DNA from: Pseudomonas frederiksbergensis
GTDB taxonomy: Bacteria; Pseudomonadota; Gammaproteobacteria; Pseudomonadales; Pseudomonadaceae
Assembly: GCF_003732275.1 (NCBI RefSeq)
Contig: NZ_MOBM01000005.1
Location: forward strand, 124,001-188,000
DNA length: 64,000 nt
Reading direction: 5' to 3'
The notes under the pieces are model-generated. The model was not told the origin of the DNA, made no database searches, and saw only the letters and a list, made by a program, of their open reading frames with translations. A program made the position numbers and the translations under genes. This document shows positions 27,510 to 36,077 of the stretch, one piece after another. Position 1 is the stretch's first letter; the number at the start of each line of letters is the position of its first letter.

Positions 27510-27884
27510 TCAGCTTACCTCCGTGGCCTCGTCAAACTTCAACCGTGCCGCCTCAACCTCGGGCAATTTATCGAGCGTCCATTTATGCAATTCGCGAAAT
27601 GGCTGCTGCAATGTTCGGCCCAGTTGGGTGATCTCATACTGGACTGCCACAGGCGAGAACGAAATGACCTTGCGCGAGACCAGACCATTTCGTTCCATCC
27701 GTCGCAGGCACTGTGTCAGTGCCTTCTGAGTTACGCCCTCCAGGCGGCGCCTGATGGCATTAAAGCGATGCGGCCCGTCATCAAGCACCGCCAGAACCAT
27801 CATTGACCACTTATCTGCGATTTGGTCGAACAGCGCCCGGCTTGGGCACTCCGACGAAAAACATTGCGGCTTTAATTCCAGCAT
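27510..27884 (-). CDS. HxlR-family transcriptional regulator
   Basis: 124-residue winged-helix protein with the HxlR layout: an N-terminal Cys pair (PQCFSSECPS), KWSMMVLAVLDDGPHRFNAI, the recognition helix GVTQKALTQCLRRMERNGLV and a wing ending in YEITQLGRTL. Members often sense aldehydes, quinones or redox state through Cys. It is divergent from an old-yellow-enzyme gene with a palindrome between them, a common arrangement for electrophile-responsive reductases. Confidence 0.9.
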   Translation of the reverse strand: MLELKPQCFSSECPSRALFDQIADKWSMMVLAVLDDGPHRFNAIRRRLEGVTQKALTQCLRRMERNGLVSRKVISFSPVAVQYEITQLGRTLQQPFRELHKWTLDKLPEVEAARLKFDEATEVS

Positions 27885-27902
27885 CGAAGTTTCCTCATGT
27901 AT

Positions 27903-27920
27903 ACCTAGGCGACTCTAGGT
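27903..27920. promoter_or_regulatory. Palindromic operator ACCTAG-N6-CTAGGT
   Basis: Perfect six-base arms spaced by six bases, 18 bases upstream of the hxlR start and 66 bases before the OYE start. Likely HxlR binding site controlling both genes. Confidence 0.6.
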
Positions 27921-27986
27921 GCCTAATTGACATTTGGTTTACAAAATATACTTATATGGCTTCCGAAAGCAAATGGAGTCCATCCA

Positions 27987-29105
27987 ATGTCAAACCTTGA
28001 TACCAGCATTTTATTCCGTCCTTTTTCCATCGGGTCGCTTGAGCTGAAAAACCGGATTGTCATGGCGCCGATGACCAGGCAATTTTCGCCAGAGGGCATC
28101 CCCGGCGAAGGGAGCGCTGCATACTACCGGCGGCGCGCTGAAGGTCGGGCCGGATTAATTTTGTCAGAAGGGACCGTCATCGATCGTCCCGCTTCACGTA
28201 ACGGTTCCGGCATTCCTTTTTTCCACGGTGAAGCAGCGCTGGCCGGATGGAAGAACGTGATCGATTCTGTCCACAATGCGGGTGGCCGTATGGGGCCGCA
28301 ACTCTGGCACACCGGTGCAGTGCGTGACGTCAGCGGCTGGGAGCCTGATGCGCCAGTTGAAAGCCCATCTGGCCTCGATTCGCCAAACGACCCGCGCGGT
28401 GTGGCGATGAGCGAAGAGGATATTGCAGATACAGTTGCTGCTTTTGCCAAGGCAGCAGCGGATGCCAAACGCCTGGGTTTCGACACCGTTGAGATCCATG
28501 GGGCTCATGGTTATTTGATCGATCAGTTCTTCTGGGCCGGCACCAATCAGCGCACCGATCGTTATGGCGGACCGACGATCAAAGAGCGCTCGCGCTTTGC
28601 CGCTGAGATCGTGTCTGCCGTTCGTCATGCGGTCGGCCCCGAATTCCCTATCATCATGCGCGTCAGCCAGTGGAAGCCGCAGGACTTTGGGGTGCGCCTC
28701 GCAGAGACCCCTGCATTAATGGAAGACTGGCTGCTGCCGTTGGTCGAAGCGGGTGTTGATGTTCTGCATTGCTCGCAGCGACGCTTCTGGGACCCTGAGT
28801 TTCCCGAAATTGATGGTGAGAACGGGCTGAACTGCGCGGGCTGGGCGAAGAAAGTCACTGGGGCCACAACCATTAGCGTCGGTTCGGTCGGGCTGGATAA
28901 CGATGTTACTCACGCATTCGCCGGCAAGGGATCAACCCCTGCGAGTCTGGATCGACTCGTCGAGCGTATGGAGCGCGAAGAGTTTGATCTGATCGCTGTA
29001 GGGCGTGTTCTGCTGAGTGACAAGGATTGGGTCGCCAAAGTGGAACAAGGCGATTACGCGGATCTGAAGGGCTTCAATCCGGCATCTTTAGCCGAATTGG
29101 TTTGA
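27987..29105 (+). CDS. NADH:flavin oxidoreductase, old yellow enzyme family
   Basis: 372-residue TIM-barrel FMN enzyme. Features: LFRPFSIGSLELKNRIVMAPMTR at the N-terminus, the active-site segment VEIHGAHGYLIDQF, then NQRTDRYGG and the C-terminal VGRVLLSDKDWVAKV. It reduces activated C=C bonds of enones or quinones. I start at MSNLDTSILF, with GGAG eight bases upstream, and not at the in-frame TTG/ATG further up, which falls in the promoter. Divergent from hxlR. It seems unrelated to the sulfur genes around it. Confidence 0.92.
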   Translation: MSNLDTSILFRPFSIGSLELKNRIVMAPMTRQFSPEGIPGEGSAAYYRRRAEGRAGLILSEGTVIDRPASRNGSGIPFFHGEAALAGWKNVIDSVHNAGGRMGPQLWHTGAVRDVSGWEPDAPVESPSGLDSPNDPRGVAMSEEDIADTVAAFAKAAADAKRLGFDTVEIHGAHGYLIDQFFWAGTNQRTDRYGGPTIKERSRFAAEIVSAVRHAVGPEFPIIMRVSQWKPQDFGVRLAETPALMEDWLLPLVEAGVDVLHCSQRRFWDPEFPEIDGENGLNCAGWAKKVTGATTISVGSVGLDNDVTHAFAGKGSTPASLDRLVERMEREEFDLIAVGRVLLSDKDWVAKVEQGDYADLKGFNPASLAELV

Positions 29106-29781
29106 GCCTTACACCGGAGTGAAAGTGTGATGCCACACAGGTTTTAGTCTGAAGGAGTCAGAGGTCTGGCCTCGGATGTTGTGAGGTCGATATCGTAATC
29201 TGTTGTTGAGTGCGCCATGACTGTTTCAATGACCGAACAGGTTAAGGCCACTCGACACCCGCGCAAATTAGGATTGCGTTGCAGTGTGGCCCGGGCATTT
29301 ACGCGCAGGCTACACAGCGTCGCCAATTAATGTAGCGCTGGATTCTTCGTGGCTACCTGGGCCTTTCGGAACCAGCCTTGGTTTTAACGTGTAATCCGAA
29401 GCTTTGGCTATGGCGCGACGTCATCGCCAATCACATCGGCCGCCTAGGCGTGGTCGCAATGGGAGATGCAGACGGTTGTCCTCGCTAAATACCCACTGGT
29501 TCGCCCGTATTTCGAAGAGCTGCCGGGAGCGGAATTGAAAGTGTCCCTTGAAAGAGCCACCGCTGCGCCGCTGCCCCGTGAGTTGCAAGGGTAGATCGAG
29601 CTTTCCCGGTTGAATCTGCAGCCAGGCCGTGAGCATCCATTGTTCATCTGCGCCCGGCAGCGCGATCAATCTCGAGTCTGGACCTCGGCGCTGTTTCTTA
29701 CGCTGTAAACGCTGATGTCTCGCAACGTTTTTCTTGAACGTTCGGCGACTGCTTGATAACGCTTGAGCAGTCGCCTTCGGG
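29106..29781. other. Gene-poor stretch with decayed coding remnants
   Basis: 676 bases between the OYE stop and the next monooxygenase. On the plus strand the frame near 29470-29700 can be read as LVRPYFEELPGAELKVSLER... and RLNLQPGREHPLFICARQRD separated by stops, which looks like a degraded gene of unknown family. No intact frame with a ribosome site is present. It ends in a hairpin at 29744-29775. Confidence 0.45.
29744..29775. terminator. Stem-loop downstream of monooxygenase 2
   Basis: GGCGACTGCT and AGCAGTCGCC form a perfect ten-base stem with a 12-base loop, six bases after the stop at 29782. No U-run follows on the minus strand, so it may be a stabiliser or a weak terminator. Confidence 0.5.
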
Positions 29782-31164
29782 CTATAGCGCCTTGCCGAAG
29801 CGGAATGAAGCACCATAAGCCGAGTCGGGTAAATGGCTGCGGCCGTCTTCCCTTAACCTGGACCTGAAGGTACCGCTTTGCGGCTGGGTTCTGTAGAGGC
29901 CGCGCTTCTGTAATTCGGGAATGATCAACTCCACGAAATCTTCGAGTGTGCCAGGACTGATCAACGGATTGATCATGTAGCCGCTGGTGCCGGAAATGCG
30001 TGCGTGTTCTTCGATCCGGTCGGCTACCTGTTGTGGGGTGCCCACCAGGATCAGGTCGCTGCCGCGGGTAACTTTGGCAAAACGTTGCTTCACATCCCCG
30101 GCGGTCAACGGCTTACCACTGCCATCGGGGTGCATGACATAGGACGTCAGCCCTTCGGTGTGAGTCGACAACGCATCGCTGTCGGCGTAGCGACTGATAT
30201 CAATGCCCGTGTCGCCCGCATAACTGACCAGTTGCGCTTGAAGATGGTAGTTGCTTTGCAACGCGTCATATTTGCGCTGCGCTTCAATTTCGGTTTTGGC
30301 GGTGACGATGCGCAATACAGTCAGGGACTTCACATCCTCACGCTGGCGACCGAGAGCCTGGGCCTTGGCCCATATGTCCTCCAGGCCCAGGCGGATTTCC
30401 TGAGGGTTGGACTTGGCAATGAAGATCAGTTCGGCATGCTTGGCGGCGAACTCGCGACCGCGACCCGACCAGCCGGCCTGGATCAGTAGTGGTGTGCGCT
30501 GCGGCGACGGTGAGGTCAGGTGCGGCCCGGCGACTCGATAGTGCTCGCCGACGTGGTTAATCGGCCGTACCCGATCACCTCGAGCATACAACTGACGAGC
30601 TTTGTCCGCGATCACCGCATTATCGGCCCAACTGCCTTCCCACAGTTTGTACACCACATCGAGAAATTCTTCGGCGCGTTCGTAGCGGTCGTCGTGTTTG
30701 ATCATCTGTTCAAGGCCGAAGTTACGCGCGGCGCTGGACAGGTAAGAGGTCACGATGTTCCAGCCCACCCGGCCGTTGGTGAGGTGATCCAGGGTGCTGA
30801 AACGCCGAGCGTGGGAGAAGGGGTGTTCATAGCTGGTGGTGACCGTGACGCCGAACGCTAGGTTTTTGGTGACCGCGGCCAGGGCGGGAATGATCATCAG
30901 CGGGTCGTTGGCCGGAGCTTCCACGGCCCACTTCATCGCGGCATCGGCATTGCCGCCAAAGACGTCGTAGAAACCCAGCACGTCGCCGAAAAACAGCATG
31001 TCGAGGTTGGCCTGGTCAGCAATGCGCGCCAGGTTTGACCAGTAGCCCAAAGAGTTGATTGCCAGACGCTCGTCAGCCGGATGCGTCCAGAGGCTCGGCG
31101 CACCTCCACAGCCCACACTGGCTTGTTCGTAAAGTGCAAACAACAGAGGTTTTGGATCGGACAT
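29782..31164 (-). CDS. FMNH2-dependent monooxygenase, NtaA/DmoA-type (copy 2)
   Basis: 460 residues of the same class-C family (FSTLDHLTNGRVGWNIVTSY, EEFLDVVYKLWEGSW, PLLIQAGWSGRGREFAAKHA), but distinct from the other copies in its N-terminus (LFALYEQASVGCGG), recalling the dimethylsulfide monooxygenase and long-chain NtaA branch. Needs an external FMN reductase. ATG at 31164 is chosen over the adjacent ATG at 31167 because AGGAG is five bases upstream. It lies downstream of TonB receptor 2 in the opposite order to usual and has its own 130-base upstream region. Substrate unknown. Confidence 0.88.
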   Translation of the reverse strand: MSDPKPLLFALYEQASVGCGGAPSLWTHPADERLAINSLGYWSNLARIADQANLDMLFFGDVLGFYDVFGGNADAAMKWAVEAPANDPLMIIPALAAVTKNLAFGVTVTTSYEHPFSHARRFSTLDHLTNGRVGWNIVTSYLSSAARNFGLEQMIKHDDRYERAEEFLDVVYKLWEGSWADNAVIADKARQLYARGDRVRPINHVGEHYRVAGPHLTSPSPQRTPLLIQAGWSGRGREFAAKHAELIFIAKSNPQEIRLGLEDIWAKAQALGRQREDVKSLTVLRIVTAKTEIEAQRKYDALQSNYHLQAQLVSYAGDTGIDISRYADSDALSTHTEGLTSYVMHPDGSGKPLTAGDVKQRFAKVTRGSDLILVGTPQQVADRIEEHARISGTSGYMINPLISPGTLEDFVELIIPELQKRGLYRTQPQSGTFRSRLREDGRSHLPDSAYGASFRFGKAL

Positions 31165-31296
31165 CATGGCTCCTGAACAAATTGAAGAGGCGTATCTGTA
31201 TCAACTCCAGCGCATAGATTGAAACGCACTATAAAATCAATTTGTACTTCTGTAATAGAATAAGAGCCTTTTGTCAGGCTATATGGAACCTAAGCC

Positions 31297-33882
31297 TCAG
31301 GCGCCATCCTTACCGGTTCGGCATCGCTCAGAATGAATGGCTGCACTTCGAAATACCCTGCGATCTTTTGCTCTTGCTCTGCGCGCCCGAGGAATCAGAA
31401 ACGCGTATTGCAGGCGGGTGTAGTAGTAACCGCCGGTGAAGCCGAAGGATGAATAACTGCCCCAGTTATCGCCGAACGAAGAGTTGCTTACGCCGATATG
31501 GTCGGGGTACTTGTCGAACAGGTTCTGCGCGCCGACGGCGACGGTCAGTTGTCTGTTGATTGCATAGGCCACGTCGAGGTCGGTGATCCATTTGGCCGAA
31601 TACTCGCGATCAAGGCTTGGATCGCTTGAACTGTTGACCTCGGTGTAGGTGCCATAACGGGTCAGGCGCAGGTTGACGTCGAAGTCGCTGATCGCCCAGT
31701 CGGCGGAGAAGATCATCTTGCTGCTGGGTGAAGTTTTGGTAATCAGTGCTCGCGATTGGCGGCCGAGCAACTGGAAGTCGCCCAAGGCGGTCAGTTGTGA
31801 CGGTGTGTCGTTGACGCTGAGGATTTTCGTGTGGTTGTAGTTCAGCGCCGCAATCCATCTCACCGAGCCGTAGCGGTCCAGGTTCTGCCGATAATTACCC
31901 ACCACATCGACCCCGGAGGTCCGGGTGTTGGCGCCGTTGGTGAAGTATTGCGCGCCGGCGGTGGCTGGCACGCCAATGCTGTCGAGCAGGCCGGCGACGC
32001 CCGGCCCCTGGAAACGTTCGCTGAGCACCAGACGGTCGCGCAGGTTGATGACGTAGCCGTCCACGGTCAGGCTCAGGTCTTCGCTGGGCGTCAGGGCGAA
32101 ACCGAGACTGAAGTTGGTCGAGCGTTCGGGTTTCAACGACTCGGCCCCGAGGGCTTGAGCGCCGGCCGAATCCACCGGCAGAATCACGTAGTTGTAAGAC
32201 TGGTAGACACCATTGATGGTGTCGAACCCGGTCGAGCGCGCGGTGAAAATCTGATTGGCCAGCGACGGCGCACGAAAGCCGTTGCTGATGGTGCCGCGTA
32301 CAGAGAACACCGGGTTGAATTCGTAGCGGGTGCTGAGTTTGCCGCTGCGGGTACCGCCGACGCCTTCGTTGTAATGCTCGTAGCGTGCGGCGACCCCGAG
32401 GTACCACTGTTCGACGGGGTAGAAACCCAGGTCGACGTAGCTGGCGACGCTGTTACGGCTGACTTTCTGCGCGTCTTCAGGGCTGATGCCGTTGGTGACC
32501 TGAGCCCCCGGATCGGGCCGTTGCCCGGCACGTGGGTGGCCGGCGGGGAACACGTAGCCGCCATCGATGTACGAGGCTTCGGAGCCAGCGCGGGTCTCGT
32601 AGCTTTCCCTCCGATGTTCGAACCCGAAGGCCACATCCAGCGGCTTGGCCAGGCCGATTTCATAGCTGTTTTTCAGGTCCAGGTTGCTGGTCAACTGGTC
32701 GGCGATGTAGATGCCGGAAGTGAATTTGTTCGGCGTGTTTTCACCCAGCGACGGGTTCTGGTTGTCGTAGGTGCGTTGCTTGGCGTAGTTGCGCCCGTAG
32801 GTGCTGCTCAGGTCCCAGGCCCAGCCGCCAAAATCCTCGCCCTTGGCGCCGAACGCGGACTGGAAGTCGGTTTCGTTGATCAGCCAGTAGGGGCTGTAAC
32901 CGTCGGGGTAACCGTTGGGGCCGGTGGTGATGGTATTGCGGCCGCTGGGCAGGCGGAAGTTCTGGCCGTCGTTGTTCTCCCGCGTGGCCAGGGTCGAGAA
33001 CGAGTAGAGCGTGACGGCATCGTTCAGCGGCAGGTCGAGGTTGTAGGCGACATCGGCCAGTTGGCTGCGGGGCAAGCCGTAGCCTTTGTAGGTGTGGTGG
33101 CTGGCATCGGCCTCGCGCGGGTCGGGCGAGCCGTCGGCCTGCGGATAGTAATGTGCACTGTAGCCGTTGCTGCCGGCCTTGTTGTCGCGCTCCTGGTAGC
33201 GGGTGTCGAGCGAGACATTGAGCACGCCGGCCTCGCCGACTTGGAAACCATAGTTGAGCGCTTCCTGCGCGGTTCCGCGTTTACCGTCGTAGCCCTGACC
33301 AACCGTCGTGTCGGAACTGCCTCCGGTGGTCTGCTTGAGGATGATGTTGATCACCCCGGAAATGGCATCCGAACCGTACTGCGCCGCCGCGCCGTCGCGC
33401 AGCACCTCGATATGATCGATGGACGCCACCGGGATCAGGTCGAGGTCGCTGGGTGCCGCGCCGCTGTTGATGCCGTTGATGTTCAACGTGGCGCTGGTAT
33501 GCCGGCGTTTGCCGTTGACCAGCACCAACACATGGGACGCGGTCAGGCCCCGCAGGGTGGCCGAGCGAACCACGCCGCTGGCATCCCAACCGGCGCGGTC
33601 GGGCAGGTTGAAGGATGGGATGAACTTGCTCAGCACCTCCAACAGGCTCGGTTTGCCCACCGAACGCAATTGTTCGCCGGTCACCACATCGATCGGTGTC
33701 GGGCTGGTGGTGACAGTGCGTTGGACGGTGCCACGGTTACCCGTGACGACTACGGTGTCGAGGGTTGGTGAGCCGCTTTCTGCGGCCTCGATGTTGAACG
33801 AGGCCAGGCCACAGGCAATCGACAGGGGCAGCAATAACGGGCGGTAGGCAGGCGCGGCAAGGCGCGTTTGGCAGTTGAGCAT
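31297..33882 (-). CDS. TonB-dependent outer-membrane receptor (2), C-terminus extended by a frameshift
   Basis: 861 residues. Signal peptide, TonB box-like LDTVVVTGNRG, plug (DVVTGEQL...LRGLTASHVLVLVNGKRRH...IEVLRDGAAAQYGSDAISG) and barrel are complete. Barrel proteins of this class end in an aromatic residue, and here the expected end YTRLQYAF is reached at residue 828, but the frame continues for 33 Arg-rich residues. Removing one T from the TTT at 31399-31401 would give GCG TTC TGA and stop there. So the native stop was probably lost by a 1-base insertion (or a sequencing error). The extra tail would hide the C-terminal signal needed by BamA. Substrate class unknown. Confidence 0.88.
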   Translation of the reverse strand: MLNCQTRLAAPAYRPLLLPLSIACGLASFNIEAAESGSPTLDTVVVTGNRGTVQRTVTTSPTPIDVVTGEQLRSVGKPSLLEVLSKFIPSFNLPDRAGWDASGVVRSATLRGLTASHVLVLVNGKRRHTSATLNINGINSGAAPSDLDLIPVASIDHIEVLRDGAAAQYGSDAISGVINIILKQTTGGSSDTTVGQGYDGKRGTAQEALNYGFQVGEAGVLNVSLDTRYQERDNKAGSNGYSAHYYPQADGSPDPREADASHHTYKGYGLPRSQLADVAYNLDLPLNDAVTLYSFSTLATRENNDGQNFRLPSGRNTITTGPNGYPDGYSPYWLINETDFQSAFGAKGEDFGGWAWDLSSTYGRNYAKQRTYDNQNPSLGENTPNKFTSGIYIADQLTSNLDLKNSYEIGLAKPLDVAFGFEHRRESYETRAGSEASYIDGGYVFPAGHPRAGQRPDPGAQVTNGISPEDAQKVSRNSVASYVDLGFYPVEQWYLGVAARYEHYNEGVGGTRSGKLSTRYEFNPVFSVRGTISNGFRAPSLANQIFTARSTGFDTINGVYQSYNYVILPVDSAGAQALGAESLKPERSTNFSLGFALTPSEDLSLTVDGYVINLRDRLVLSERFQGPGVAGLLDSIGVPATAGAQYFTNGANTRTSGVDVVGNYRQNLDRYGSVRWIAALNYNHTKILSVNDTPSQLTALGDFQLLGRQSRALITKTSPSSKMIFSADWAISDFDVNLRLTRYGTYTEVNSSSDPSLDREYSAKWITDLDVAYAINRQLTVAVGAQNLFDKYPDHIGVSNSSFGDNWGSYSSFGFTGGYYYTRLQYAFLIPRARRARAKDRRVFRSAAIHSERCRTGKDGA

Positions 33883-33918
33883 GAGAGTGAAGCTCCTGAA
33901 TGTCGGCTAAGGTCCGTG

Positions 33919-34416
33919 TCACTTCTTGCGAGCGGCGACGGCTTCGATTTCGACCAGCCCGCCCGGTAGCGGCAGGGCTACTACCTGCACGGCGGTGCGT
34001 GCCGGTTTGTTCGGTTGCGCGGCGCTGCCGAAGAACGGCGTATAGCCTTCCTGCAACCCGGCGAAATCGAGCTTGCCGCCCTTGGCCGAGTCGCCCACCA
34101 GAAACACCCGAAGTTGCACCACATCACCCAGGTCCAGGCCTTGGCTTTGCAGTACGCCTTTGAGCTTGTTGAGGATCGAGGTGGTCTGGGTTGCGGTGTC
34201 GCCATAAGCGGCAAAGGAATCCTTCGGCGCTTGCGGGTCGTGCAGGTCGGCGAGTAGGCCGCTGACGAACAACAAATCGGTCTGCGCCGGCACCGACACC
34301 GCCAGCGAAATCGGGAAACTGGAGTTGGGCAGGGCAATGCGTTTGATCTCGTCGGCGTGGCTGCTGAGGGCGGTGGCGGTCATGAGGAGTCCTGTGAGCA
34401 AAGTCATGGTTTTCAT
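33919..34416 (-). CDS. Exported RidA-family protein
   Basis: 165 residues with a clear signal peptide (MKTMTLLTGLLMTATALSSHA), followed by a RidA/YjgF domain: LFVSGLLAD, the conserved Arg in DVVQLRVFLV and the C-terminal ARTAVQVVALPLPGGLVEIE. Cytoplasmic RidA hydrolyses reactive enamines and imines; a periplasmic form next to an exported amine oxidase suggests clean-up of the imines that enzyme makes. It lies 24 bases after the amine oxidase gene and 36 bases before TonB receptor 2, in one unit. Confidence 0.87.
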   Translation of the reverse strand: MKTMTLLTGLLMTATALSSHADEIKRIALPNSSFPISLAVSVPAQTDLLFVSGLLADLHDPQAPKDSFAAYGDTATQTTSILNKLKGVLQSQGLDLGDVVQLRVFLVGDSAKGGKLDFAGLQEGYTPFFGSAAQPNKPARTAVQVVALPLPGGLVEIEAVAARKK

Positions 34417-34440
34417 CGGTCAGTCCTTTATTGAAAAAAG

Positions 34441-36015
34441 TCAGGCGGCAACGCTCGGTTGATGGCGTTCGGCATGGCGGCCGATCAGGGAAACGATGCG
34501 CCGCGCCGAGTCGGCGGCGCTGTTCTGCCAGATGCCGACGCCACCATGGGCGAGGGCGTCGCTGGCCAGGTACGTGCGGCCCTGAGGCGCGTTGAGAAGC
34601 TGGTAAGCGCTCTCGCCGACCTCGTCGTTGACGATCCACGGGCCTTTGCTGAAGGGCACCTTGGCCCAGTTGATGGCCACTGGTTTTTGCAGCTTGGTGC
34701 TGTGGCCGGGGTGCAGCAGTTCGACGGCTTGCCGGGAGGAGGCGAACTGTTCTGCGAGGGATTTTTTGCTGAAGACCTGGGCCGATTCGCTGGTGTTGTA
34801 GGCCGCGACTAGAATGCCCTGGGCGCTGTTCAACCGGTCGCTGGGGTACCACAAACCTTTGACTTCATGATCCAGGTACGACAATCCGCCGTAGATGTTG
34901 AAGTCGGTTTCCCAGAAACGCTGTGACTGCCAGGCGACCTTGTTTGCCTGATCGCTTTGCGCGCTGAGAATCGCTTGCTTGAACGGCTTGCTGAAGTTAC
35001 TCGGCAGCTTGGCCAGCAACGGCAGGGGTACCGTGACGATGGCGTAATCAGCGCTCAGCGTCTGAGTGGTGCCGGTCTTGCGGTCCCGGTAGGTGATGCG
35101 GCTGCCGTTTTCGGAGGTTTGAATATCGCTGACTTCGGCGTTGAAACGCACCGCATCCTTGAGCTTGTCGTAGAACGCGTAGGGAATCCTGTCCATGCCG
35201 CCAACCGGTTGGAACATGGTCGAGGAAAACTCCGGGATTTCATCGAACACCAACGCGCCCCAGAGCTTGGGATTGAGCAGGGTCTGTAGCTCCAGCGGCG
35301 CACGGGTGATGCCGGTTTGATCGCCGGCACCGGGGACGCGGGTGTACCCCGAGCGCACCGAGCCCTTGTATTGGAAATCGGCGTTGAGGTCGCCATAGAC
35401 CTTGAGGAAATTGAGCAGCGCCTTGCGATCGTCGACGCTCAGATCCTGGTCCAGGGCCTTGCGGCTGACGGTACGCGCCAGCAATTCCGATAGTTGGCCA
35501 CGGGTGTCGTTGACCGCCTGGCGCAACTGGAATGCCGGTTTGGTCGGATCGGGCAAGGCCAGTGCATTGCGGCTGCTGTTGACCAGCACTTGTAGTTCGA
35601 CGCCCAGTTCGCGGCAGTAGCCGAGGATCGTCTGGTGATGACTGGGAATCCGCGCGGGACCGGCGTTGAAAAAGTGCCCGTCATCGAAGTCGACGGTCTG
35701 GCTGACGCCATCGTCGAAATCGACTTTGCTGCCGCGCCGCAGCGTCCAATTACGCCCGCCAACCCGCTCGCGGGCTTCGAGAATGGTCACGGTGAAACCA
35801 GCCTTGCGCAGTTCATAGGCACTGACCAGCCCGGAAATACCGGCACCGACCACCACCACGTGTTTGCCTTTGCCACTGCTGCCCAGTTGCAACGGGTTGA
35901 AGCTCGCAGCCACGGCTTGAGGCGTGAGCCCCAGTGCACCGAGGGCGCTGACAGCGGCGGAATAGCCACCGACGGCGGCAATGCGGGAAATCAGTTCTCT
36001 GCGGGTGAAAGCCAT
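34441..36015 (-). CDS. Flavin monoamine / L-amino acid oxidase, Tat-type signal
   Basis: 524 residues. The N-terminus MAFTRRELISRIAAVGGYSA carries an RR motif followed by a hydrophobic stretch, pointing to Tat export of the folded flavoprotein. Then the FAD dinucleotide motif VVVVGAGISGLVSAYELR (53-70) and ILEARERVGGR. The C-terminal TYLASDALAHGGVGIWQNSAADSA is the second FAD contact of the amine oxidase superfamily (tryptophan 2-monooxygenase and L-amino acid oxidases). It should oxidise an amine or amino acid to imine plus H2O2. It is flanked by a TonB receptor and an exported RidA. Confidence 0.88.
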   Translation of the reverse strand: MAFTRRELISRIAAVGGYSAAVSALGALGLTPQAVAASFNPLQLGSSGKGKHVVVVGAGISGLVSAYELRKAGFTVTILEARERVGGRNWTLRRGSKVDFDDGVSQTVDFDDGHFFNAGPARIPSHHQTILGYCRELGVELQVLVNSSRNALALPDPTKPAFQLRQAVNDTRGQLSELLARTVSRKALDQDLSVDDRKALLNFLKVYGDLNADFQYKGSVRSGYTRVPGAGDQTGITRAPLELQTLLNPKLWGALVFDEIPEFSSTMFQPVGGMDRIPYAFYDKLKDAVRFNAEVSDIQTSENGSRITYRDRKTGTTQTLSADYAIVTVPLPLLAKLPSNFSKPFKQAILSAQSDQANKVAWQSQRFWETDFNIYGGLSYLDHEVKGLWYPSDRLNSAQGILVAAYNTSESAQVFSKKSLAEQFASSRQAVELLHPGHSTKLQKPVAINWAKVPFSKGPWIVNDEVGESAYQLLNAPQGRTYLASDALAHGGVGIWQNSAADSARRIVSLIGRHAERHQPSVAA

Positions 36016-36077
36016 CGTGATGCTCCTTAGCGTTCCAGGTGTGTCGAATCCCGTGTAGGAGTGTTCGTCGTTAGGGG

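Noticed and set aside
27453..27806. Open frame of 117 codons on the plus strand
   Set aside because: Mostly antisense to the HxlR regulator gene, whose domain pattern is clear.
31831..33771. Open frame of 646 codons on the plus strand
   Set aside because: Antisense to TonB receptor 2; a by-product of high GC third positions, with no recognisable domain.
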